A DNA stretch of 64,000 nucleotides. It comes from Takifugu bimaculatus (taxonomy: Eukaryota > Chordata > Actinopteri > Tetraodontiformes > Tetraodontidae). Made by a program: the position numbers and the translations under genes. The notes beneath the pieces were generated by a model. It saw only the letters and a program-made list of their open reading frames with translations, searched no databases and was not told where the DNA came from. The DNA lies in assembly GCA_004026145.2 (NCBI GenBank), contig CP034986.1, positions 6,812,929 through 6,876,928 on the forward strand, written 5' to 3'. This document shows, piece after piece, positions 13,601 through 25,751 of this stretch (positions within the stretch are counted from its first letter, which is position 1; every line of letters begins with the position of its first letter).

Positions 13601-16446
13601 TTAAGCTTTGGAGTTCATAAAGAAAGCCCTTAGGCAGAATGATAGGCCCCAAAATGAACCGTTACAGAAAGCAGATTCATATTAGAAGAACAGATAACTA
13701 CAAGAGACCAATCTCACTTGACATTATGTTGATGCAGAATCAACATTTAAGTGGTACACTTGAATAACATGTGTGCAAATAGTGAATTAATTAATGATTT
13801 ACCAACACAGCGAGTCCAATTAAGATTGTTTTGCTGTTTCTGTTGAATTCTAAAGTGAAATTTAGGATAAAAGCAGGATTTCTGACTCTACCAGTGTTAG
13901 TAATTTTGGGCTTGTGGCCTATTTTTAACTGCAGAAACCTGATTTACAAAGTAGCATCTGTGGACAAAATTCCTGCTTTATGGCTAACAGAACGCAGAGG
14001 ACTGGAGTACACTATTGTGGCGTCACTGATGAAGATAAATTACTGGCCAAAGCCACATCACAGCAAGGGCCTCATTAGCCATGAAAGCAGCGAGCCTCTG
14101 TGCTGATTACATCTACATAATGTGAGCATGTGCGTCTGTGTTCTCACCACATCAAGGATGAGCTTATTCTCGTCAAAGTTGGGCTTCTTCTTGACGCTGC
14201 GGATGACGCAGCTCTGGACCACCGTCCCTCCGCACTCCACCTGCAGGCTGGGGGAGTTGACGCTGGCCAACTGGAAGCTTTTGAGATTACGAACGCCCCA
14301 CGCTAGTATCTGAAAGGGCGGAGCGGAGATCCGTCACTGCTTCAGTCTCAACCATCACATTATCTTTGAATTCCTTGAAAAGGATTTAATACGACACATA
14401 TTGTGGTACCTCAATGGCAGTTCTTTGCAGAACAGGTTTGATTCCCTGAGGAATTACAAAGACATTGGGCTCTCTCTGAGGAGGTGGGTGGGGAAGGTCG
14501 GACTCATCCGGCTGCCAACAGTAGGACAGTTGAGGGTCAGTGACAGGTCACCATCAGGAGGCACAGACGTAAGGATGAGCCATGCTGTTGCATTCTTGTT
14601 TTCAATGACTGGTCAATCATGTTAGCGTGTTAGATGAGTTTTGTAGTGTTGAAGACAATTGGGTGAAACATTTAGATTAAGATAGGTGCAGATTTTTTTC
14701 CCCAGAAGCAGCTGAAGACAACACTCAGAAGACTTATTTGCTCTACTCTTACTGGTATGTTTCCCATTAACATGCTATTTAGCTTATTCTGAGCTCCAAA
14801 ATGAATAAATAATAAAGATCATGCAGACGCGAGACAGGATGGTGTGTTCAAATGTCTCCCGTTGTGTTTGTACCCATTCCTGCAGACTTTCAAAGAGGAA
14901 TCCTGGGAACATCAACTAAGGAAGCGAAGGACAGAGAGGGAGATGAAGATCAACGAGCCCGAAAGAGCAGAAATGTAATTAAAAGAAGAAGAAACACTGG
15001 AAGAAGTTTTTCAGAATAAGTGATAGAAACGTGTTTGCTACCACAACTACTTCTTTCATTGATCCATAAAAATAAAAAAAATTGATGATTATTGTGCCTA
15101 TTTCACAAATAAACATGATTTTCAATTTGTATTACCTCATCCAGAACACTCATGGAGGTCACGACATCCCCCTGTGGGTGTGACAGGATCTGATAAGAAG
15201 ATGCTAAGAGTAATAAATTATACTTAGAGAAGAAGGAAAAGGAAAAACCAACCTCTAGTCCAGGAATGTGATGAACTGCAGGCTACAGGAAGAAGAAGTT
15301 ATGTCATTTATGAGATTAAATACATTCAAAAAACATTAGGTAACAAACTATTCCCTTTTTTTCAACCTTTTCTCTGCATATGAGCTGGAAAGCGGCCAGC
15401 AGCTCGCCGGCGTTCCTGTCTCCTTGGCGAATGGGGAACCAGGCCAGGCATGGGGAGGCAGTGAGGGAGGGCTGGCACACGCAGCGGCCCATGAACTCAT
15501 CGGCACCCTGGAGATTGAGAATGCATGGCCAAGGATTTTAAACGGCATTTTTCTTAATGTCACAGAAGCTCAGGGACAGACGCTCACGTATGTGTCCGCA
15601 TCGTAGAGCTCCACCACGACGTTGGGCGGCGTGGCCGACGTGACCTCTGGGTCGCCGAAAATCTCCACCTCGTAGAAGATGAGCGTCTGGTCCCAGGTGG
15701 GATTGAGGGTGTTACGTACAGTCACGGTTTTCTGAGACTGGATGGAGGAACTGAGACAATGGCGTAGGGGTCTGGAGAGAGACGGCGTCCTCTGTCAACC
15801 TCAGGAACAACGCGGTCTTCAAACATTATATTTGTGGATACACGTCTGTCTGGTCCAACAACAGCAGCCCTTTTACAGCAGATGCCGCTTTACTAATTGG
15901 CTCCAGTTTGTCGTCACTGCTGTGAATTTTGGAGTGTTTACAGGAGTAAAACTGACTGTGAAAGCGCCATCGTTAGCCAACACAGCGTGGAGCGAGCGCT
16001 GCAGACTGGAATCAGAGACGCCAACAACACTGGCAACACAAAGCAGTGTGTAATGTCTGCCTGGGAGCATCCAAACACTGTCGTTTTGTGCTCTCTGTGT
16101 CTTATCCTGACATCATAATTGCAAAATTCTTACAGTGTGAACATGAAGCAGAGATTTTTTTTGTTGTTTGTGGAATAGAATGCCAGCAGCACATGAGTTC
16201 ATAGTACACATCTAAACTTTTCAACCTCATTTACTCTTACCTTACTTAAACCTGCCTAACCTCTACTGTTACGGAATACCCCTGAGAGATTTTAATAATC
16301 AGAATCTGTAATGCAGATTTAATTAACATGCGTGTAAAGATTGTATTAGTGCAGAGAGATGTCCATGATTGTGCTCTAGCATCATACTAACACAGGTTAA
16401 AATGATACAGATTATTGTCTCATTTCATGGTGTCTGTTATAAGTGT

Positions 16447-16521
<75 letters not shown>

Positions 16522-16639
16522 GTGTGTGTGTGTGTGTGTGCTATATATCAGTATTCCAAACAGTGACATCAACCGCTCAGGGATGCTGAGCTTGACAGAC
16601 ATCTGGGGAAGAACAAATGCATTAAAAACACATAAATAC

Positions 16640-16680
<41 letters not shown>

Positions 16681-19600
16681 AACACACAGAGCTCGTTTAT
16701 TATTTCAGGTCGAGCAAAGAGTCTCTATGGAGCCGTTAGTATTTGAGTAAACAGAAGCAAAGTTGCATTTTCCCACAAGTCCTCAATTAACCTCGGACAC
16801 ACTCATGGACACACACACATACATGAATATATACTAACACACCACCCATGGTGACCCATTCAATTACATCACTCTCCCAAAAGCACATTAGCTCATATAA
16901 ACAGCAATACAAAAAGCTCAGGGGGGTTGAGAACATTCACGTGTGTAAAGGGAAACAGCAGCAGTTGAGACCCCAGTCGGGGCCACTGGGGTAAAAGAAA
17001 AAAGCACCATAAATGACTGGGAAGAAGGATGGAAAATCAGTTGTGAAAAAGGAGAGAGGGATAAGAAAGAAAGTTAGATTGCTGACTTAGCCTTTAATCA
17101 CGCCCGCCAGCCGCCATTTATCACTACATTAACACACAGCTAAGGCCCCATCCATCAACTCTACTCAGCCTTTACACTGTATATGTGTCTGTTTCTTTGC
17201 TTTCCATCCTTAACCAACGTCCCTCCATCATCTATCACTGCCCTCTTCCTCTGTCTATTCATCCCACTGTTTTTCGAACGCTCCGTCTCTATTTTTACAT
17301 CTGCGGTGGGTTTCTGATTAACGCTCGCACAGTAGCCACAGTTTCCATGACCTTCTCCGAGTTAAAGAAAAACATCGTTTCTTTCTCTCTGCCATTTCTC
17401 GGTCATTGTTTCTTTATGTAACCTTACTCTCCCCTCTTTAACTGGCTTTATATACTCATCTTTAAGGTCAATATCTTTGTGTTTTCCTTCCTTTGAATTT
17501 TACACATACTATAAAAGTATCTTAGAGCTGCTCGATCTGAGCCAAAAGAAACATGTTTCAATCATGTAAAAGTACAAAACGAACCAGACAAAAACCTTTA
17601 GAAAAAATACGTACTCTATATACATATATATATAGAAATAAGTACTTTTGAATTCTCTGCAGGACACTCGATCACTGAAAAAAGTGGTTTTTTTTGTTGT
17701 ACAGCAGCTCCACAAATATCCGAAGACCAGCTCAGACCTAAGTTGTGTCTCTGGAGGTGTTTTGGTTTTTTTTACAAGTGTGTGGTGTTGTTGTTGTTGG
17801 CATCATTTGATCATAGGCATCAACAGATTCTATAGTTCGCGATCTTCCCTTACGCCACAATACCTGAAAAACCATCTTTGTCCATGGCCATCAGGTCTCT
17901 GGCTTGGTACAGGTAGCAGCGCAGGTGGTATCGGGTACCGCCTAAACACAGACATGCGGCAGTCTTTCTTACACTGACACTGAAAGGCAGAAAGTTCAGA
18001 GAATAAGAGGCTCACGGTCAAAGAAGCAGGAAATGGTGGGTCTGGTGACTCCAAAGGTCGTCGTGACAGACTTGTCATCATTCTTGTCCTCTATACTACT
18101 CTGTGGAAGGGTGAGGATGAGGGTTGGGTTAAAGTTGAAGGTCACACATGGACAAGAACCTGACAGCTCTGAATTAAAGCAACTATGTAACACCTGTAGC
18201 TACTTGAGGAAAATGACTGTTTTAGAAGCTACTACTTATATATTTCTCATCAGTATAATGGAAAGATAATGTTGACGTTCTTGGACCAGGTTCTCTCTCA
18301 CCAGAGAACACTCCAGAGCAAAGATTGCTGCAGGTCCTGTCTTCTCCAGCGGCTCCATCCGGCGCCTCCACCTGCGCCTCCGAAAGCAGTCTGTCTTCTT
18401 CTGCTTCAGGTGGAACCTCAGGCCGAACAATGATGCGAACTCCCAGCCCTCCCTCTCTGCTTCATCTGGACGCTGCTGCAAAGAAACACACGCACACACG
18501 CACGCACGCACATACTTCAAAAGCTGCAGTCTGTTTTCTAACTCATTTATGCACCCATGCTGCCATCTAGTGTCAAATATAGGTAAAATCATCTGCTCAA
18601 ATAAGGAAAAATTCAAATTTCATCTACTGTAAAAAACAAAAAAACAACCTCTCTGTATTGTCCAAGCTGAATGAAAAATAACAAAAATGCATTAAAACTG
18701 TTTGAAAACAAATGGATCCTCTTCTACCTTTCTGAGAGCGTCCATCTTCTTCTGGTCTCGTCTCCTCAGTCGTATCCACCTTCTCCTCCTGTTGGTGTGA
18801 TACATCTTCTCTGATGGTACCCACGACTTCGGCCGACGGTCTGGAGGAATAGTTATTCCGTATTCCCAGCCTGGACGTAAATGGAGTACGAGATAAGAAT
18901 TGGATTTGGCTCTGATTGCAGATGTGTTTGTGTGTATTTACACAAACCCTGATCATCCACGGCACGATTGAGATCTTCACTCCACTCTTCATCCTCCCAC
19001 ACCCAACCTGGTGGACATTCAACTTCGTCCTTTGGGACCGCCTTCTCTCCATTCTGACAGGCAAGCCCGTTTTAGTATGGCGTCGTGCAGGCACACATTT
19101 AGAGCACGGATGCACACATACCACATCAGTGTAGCCCTCAGATATGCCAATCCACTGTCCCCCAGGTAACCGCATCTGGTTCTCAAAAACCTCTTCAGTG
19201 AAGGTCATGTGACCAGCATCTGCATCAATCAGGAGCCTGAGGGAACAATGTCAGATGTAATTCAGCGGCGGGAAGCAGCTGCTAACACAGACGCACACTT
19301 ACGTCTTCTCGGGGCTAATGAACCAATCCCCAGCCCAGTTCCAACCATGTGAGGGTTTAAAGCTCTCTTTGGGTAGCTTGACTCTTCCAGAGATGTCGCT
19401 GAACTTGGGGTAGGTTAATCCCGCTGTCCCCCAATTTCCCACCAGAGCCAGTCGGGTCTGGTTCTCATACTATGGAGAAAGACAATTAGATTTACTTTCA
19501 CACTATCAGTATTATTCAAATGTTTATGGGCTGCCCCTGGATACACAAGATGCCTTGTAGGTACATATCTGATCTAGAATCACATATTGAAGCAATACTA

Positions 19601-22600
19601 TTAAGATTTTGTGCATCTGGAAGGAGCCTCTTACTGTTTCGGCAAAGACAGACAGTTTTCCCTCAGCGTACTGGTTGAAGTGTTTGACATCAGCAGCCAA
19701 ACCAAACCAGACTTTCACTCTCAGCTGACCAGGAAGTTTAGCTTCTCCGCCAGTGCCCTGCGGGTACTGAAGAACACGCCACGCACGCCAGTGAGACGAG
19801 CAGTCCAGAACAACATGCGTGCATATGTGTGTATCTGTGTACCTTGAGGAAGACGGTCTGCAGCTGTCCGCAGTGTTTTCCACAATACTGCTGGGAGAAG
19901 ATGACTGTGTGTGCAGGGATGCGGTGATAGGCCACCCTGCGGTCCCCCTGGAGCATCCATATCACAATGTCTGGAAGGCTGTTCTGAGGCTGGATGGGAG
20001 ATACAGGCCACCTATCAGTCCCTCCATCACATGTATTTAAATCATCACACAGTTATGAGAGCCTCTCACCTCCTCGGCCATGGTCCTGAGCCTGCTGGCC
20101 CAGTCCTCTGCCTGCTCCATGACCGTAGAGAGTTCTGTTGCTGGGCCGTGCTTTAAAGCGTTTGCAGCAGAGACAATCTGCTGTAGGTGGAGAACACGAA
20201 GGTGCCTCAAAGAGTGATCCAATGGAGTCGTACACTGCCACTGTTTCAGAGAGGGCAGCTCCTCACTTGAGAGCAACAGAGAAAGGGACAAAATATAGAA
20301 AAAGGATTAAATCAACAGAACCACCATCTACAGAAGGGAGGAGGCTTGTATAGCCTTGATGGTTCTACAGTTTTTACCTGCAATCTGCGATGACCTGATC
20401 CAGCATTTCGATCACTCGGAGCTCCACCTCCTCCAGCTCACTGCCTGTCTTCACCTCCAGCTGCACCCGCTGCAGGTTTGCCTCCTGAATATACATACAC
20501 ACAGATGCTTGTTCCCACTCTGCACAAACACCATGGACACAGTGGATAAAGACGCACCAGTCTGTCTATGATTGCCAGCAACATGTTCAGAGCCTCAATC
20601 CTTGGGTTGATGTCCTCCCATTCTGACGATAGAACCACCACTGGCTTTACGTTTCCCCACGGGAGGTAATAATAGTGACAACCTGGAAGACATGTTGCAC
20701 AAATGAGTAATGTGCTTCAGTTAAAAAATTAACTCGCGCGTTATTTGGGAATTACCATCGAACACAGCCCTGCTGAACTGGGTCGTGGAGGCCAGCGGCA
20801 GGCAGGTGTAGTCAAACTTGTTACCATAGTTACCGATGCTGACCTCAAACTGGATGGCATCGTCAACGTCCTGGAGGAGTGTGGCTGAGTAAAACTCAAC
20901 AAAGAGGGAGAACTTCCTTTTCCTTAGAAATTTCTGTGGGATAACGTGGAAAACATTGATGGAAGTTTTGTCTGCATGAATGTTGGGATTCATGGCAGCG
21001 GCGCCTCACCTCGACCACCATCAGGTTATCTGATGGGATGTCGTCACTCTTGTGCTCCGGCTTGTCTGCCAGTTTTGTAGTGAGCTCCAGTAAAACTCGT
21101 CCTCGATACGCCACACCCTCCCCCTGAGAGACAGGAGCAGATCTTTAAAAGTGATTATTAACAGGAATATTTCTAAAGTGTAAGAAAAGAAAAAAGTACT
21201 TTTCCAAGGTTAAGCACTTCATGCGGATCACTGAAGGCAGAGAACTCTCTGGGGCTGCCGTACAAGTTGACAAAACACGGACCAAATGTTGGCAGGAAAC
21301 CGAGACTGTCATCCACTGTAATGACACAAAATGGCCGCCAGGTTTTTAAACCAAACGGGACCCAATGAGCGACGATGAAAAAGAGGAAAAAGGAGTGGCA
21401 CAAATGGCAAAACATAAGAGAATGTAGCAGAATAAAGAAGACAAGTCACAAAAATGAAGTGAAAATAGTTTAGAGAGGGTGTTGGACATACTGCCGGAGG
21501 GGAAGGTCCGGGGAGTCAAGTCATCTGAGTGCGTAGAAAGGAAGGATTGATTTAGAATAAAAGACAGAAATGAAAGAGATGTTTTGAATGCCACACACGT
21601 GTAAAAGAAAGCAGGCAAATGCAGGGGAACAACACAACACAAGCTTCATTTGCTTCATCACCTCAGATGACGCTCAAAAGTTCCACCGCTGCAGACACCC
21701 AGGAAATGCTAACATTATCTAAATAGCAGCACATAAAGAGGCTTACCAATAAACCACAATGGGAACTTATGTCAAAGCCAATGATGACAAATAAAAACAA
21801 CTTTTAAACACATTAAAAGGTTCAGGTCCAAATCTCTGACCTCATTGTTCTAACCTGATAGATTCAGGTACATTTTCTCTGAAATAAGCTCCAAAACACA
21901 TGATTTAATCACTGATTTAAGGCGGCCATGAAGGATTCAAGCAGCGTTAGTCATTGAACATCAAAGAACTGGCTTTCATGCAAGTCAAAAAATAAAATGC
22001 ACAATTTTTGCCAACCACAGATCTGTGTGGTTTTAGAAGATTGTCAGGTCTTTTACAAACTCAAAAGGTAATATATGAAGTTTAAAATGATGCTTATATA
22101 TTTGAAGCTTTTCTTTTAAGCTACTTCATTAATATAGGCGGAGGACAAGACAAGTGCAAACAACCCTGTGCCGTGGACATGAATGAATTCCACACCAAAA
22201 CAGACCCAGTTAAATTGGTTTTTGGGTTGGATTTTTTTGAACTCACCCTCTATTTCACCACCAGGGGCAGAGATCTTTGATATGCACAGGTGAGCGGTGC
22301 CGATAACGTCATTGTGACTGGCTCTGTCCCTGAAATAATCCGAGAGAACCATAAAAGGTGAGAGAGCTGAACACATCAGAATAGCTGCACCACAAGCTTC
22401 AGCAGGTTGTCATGTAGGCGTAAAGTAATGTTTGTAAAGATTCACCAGTCCAGAATTCTGATCCTCATCTTCTCACACATGGATGGAAACTAAAGGGAGA
22501 GACAATGGATAAAATGTTGAGGACTCAGACTATTTGGTCATAAATGTAAAGAAAATGAAAGTTCCTTACCCTAATGGGCATGTTCAAACTCTGGTTCCAT

Positions 22601-25600
22601 TGGGGGTTGGCATTTTTCTCCAGAATCTTAGTACAGACCTAAAGCAGAAGATAAGAAGATAGACACGGTTCTTTCTCCAGCATGAGATTAGATGCTCATT
22701 GCAAGCAGCAGGACTTTGTACTCACAGTCTTGCCAGCAAAGTGGATCTCCACCAATGGATCCACCAGGTTCTTCCTATTACTGTCAAACCCAAAAACCTG
22801 CCTCACTCCGTCCATGAAGGCATCATCCACTACAGACAAACAAATGAAGAAAACCATTTTTATTCCATTCTTCCGCTCTTTAAAGCACAAACACTCACTT
22901 ACTCTGTGGCAGGTCCTCAGCTCTGTAGATCCTCAGGGTGAAAGTAGCTCCTCTCAGCGATAGCCCTGCTGGCCTCAGGAGATTTCCTTCTATATCTTCT
23001 TTATCCTCCACACACTCACGTTTGTCAGCCTTGAAGAGCAACAAATGCATTGACACAGACGGAAACACAGAAAACGATGGGGTGAAACACGTTTCTGGTC
23101 ATTATTGAAGAGGTTCAGGTCTTGGCCAAATATACTAGATGAATTTAAAGTCATATATATGGAGAGGAGAATCTCTAACAATGGACTTCAACATTGTTTT
23201 TCCAAGACGTTTTTACACTCACTGGGGGTTCATCTCCGGCTGCCAGGACAAACAGGCTGACCTTCAGGTATCCTTTGACCCCGGCAGAGAGGTCATCGGG
23301 GTCACAGAGCAGCAGCCATTTCCTCAAGAAACAGTGTCCTAAAAATGATTGAAGAGACTGAGACTGCAGCTGACGTGCACCTTCGGCGTAAATTCATGAA
23401 CTTACTGTGCTCATTGTAGATGGTGCCGACATCCAACTGCAGCATAGGCACAGCGCACGAACATAGAAGAAAATACAGTCTGAGCCAAAGGTCTTACATC
23501 ACTGGCAGGTTAAAGTCAGAAGTTTACCTTGAATTCACCAATCACAGCATCAGTTCTAAGTGACCGGGAGTCACAAACCTGAGGGGAGGGTTATGGTTAT
23601 TTATTTATAACTCATTACGGTCATCTTTATACGATACACACCATGGCAGGGGTGAACATAGGCTAGAACAATGGAAACCAGTCTCACAGTGATGAAGATA
23701 GGCTCATCAAACAAGTCCGATGGCGTCTCAAAGAAGTTCAGGAAAAAGGTCTGTTGGAAGTGGGAAAACAAATTAGTGCCTTGCAAATGTATTCACAGCT
23801 AAATCATTGGAGCTTTTTCTGTTTTTCACCTCATCAAATACTGGGTTGTTTCCCTTCCTGATGCGAGTCCTCTTCGTCTGTCCTCCTACCATTATCTTGA
23901 CAACGGGCTTGATGTTAATGCCTGGCAACTGTCGGCCCTCGATGACTCGAACGCGAACCTGGTCAGCACGTCAGAATTGTTTACACCACAGCGGCCATAT
24001 TGGCTAATGTTAGCGGTATAGGGAATGCATACCTGCATGTCCTGCGGCTTGTTAGGCAAAGCTTTGGGCTGTCCACTGGATCCCCTTCTCCTCTTCCTCA
24101 GCCCGCCGTGGGTGTTGTTGGATGGTGGCGAACGTTTAGGCGTCTGGGCAGCGGGGGACTCATTCCCTGTGGGCCCCTGAGGGCCCACAATGACCATGGA
24201 GTGTCCGTCATCAGCACCCTGGTCCTCTGCTGGCTCCAGCATTATCATGCTCTCTGTGTCCTCCTCACCCAAAGTGTCCAGAGAAATCACTGTTTTAAAA
24301 ACACAACAGTAAAGCCAAAGCAACGCAGGCAGCCAGACATTTAACACAAGACAGATTTTTGTCACTTGTGACAGTGTCCATCTCCACACTGGGGTTGGTG
24401 TGAGGCAGAACCTCAGGCTGGTGAAGAGCCTGGAAGATGGGAGCTGAACCAGGAGGAGGGATGTAGGAAACCTGCAGGGTCAGTGTGGCCTAGTGCAAAG
24501 ATAGATAGATAGAATAATAGAATACATCCTGAAGGATCCCCTTCAAGGCAAGACAGATCGATTAAGCAGGAATGTAAAAGCATTTCTGGTTCACTGAACC
24601 ACTCACCCCTGTGTTGTTTCTCTTGGTATCCACCAGAGAAATTGTGAAGGAGGCAGCCAGGTTGGGAGAGTTGAGCACATCTCTGAGAGCCAGACGACTT
24701 TCACCCAGAAATCTGAACCACAAAGGCATTTTCCATTATCAGGAAACCCCACTGTGACAGGTCTTTTTCCCCAGAAAACCCGAGCGGTCAGATCAGTAAA
24801 TGAATCACACACATCGTGTGTGAATTGGTGGAAACGTTAAAAAACAAACTCCACGTGAACACAAAGAGATGATGGCTGGATTCTATCACGCCTGTACTCT
24901 CTCCTCTAAGGAAACAATAATAATTTTGACATTTTGATGAAGTGCAATGATCCAGGAATAACCAGCCATATCAGTTTTTCCATAAATCACTCTTTCGGAA
25001 TGATTTATGAGTGTAGTGAATAGCAGGGGCATATGATTGGATGGTTGTACTGAATGAAGTCACTTTGTCCAACATCACACTCACACCCACATGGTGGTGC
25101 TGAAAACACAGTGTACTGGAAAAGGAGGACATTCTAATGAGATTATTGCGAGCAATTGCTTAGTCATTTTTAATGATACTGAAAGTGCATTTATCAGTCT
25201 CTAATTGTTGCAGGAGGAAGTACCTGTTTCTCCCCATTTTCTCATGGTCTTTGACCACACAGTGGAGTTCTGCCCCATGGTCAAGAGGAATTCCCTTCAG
25301 GTCCCATTCAAAGCCCTGAGAGGAAAAGAACAAAGAAAATGAATGAACGTAAGGATGTAGGACAATGTAAAGGTAACTGATAGTTGATGGTTAGCATCAC
25401 ATTTAAAACGCTGGCTTGTGTACAGGAATTACCTCATTCCAAACAGGGTTGGGATTGTTCTTGATGACCTTTGTCTTCTTCTTGGAACCTGAATGAAATA
25501 GCAAAAAGGGGCAAATCATGATCTATCTTGGATGCAAAAGTGTAAATATTGAACAACTTTGGCAGCAAGTAACACCTTAATACATCACAGTTTGTGTGAG

Positions 25601-25667
25601 GCAACAGAACAACAATCATAATTTGCTTAAATTCTAATAAGTGTCGTGATACCTTGAGGCAGTAATG

Positions 25668-25751
<84 letters not shown>

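Larger units (their letters stand above)
15772..17863. other. dysf intron 32
   Basis: A 2.1-kb intron with a long TG tract and a nearby CA tract. No exon or gene is recognised. Confidence 0.65.
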
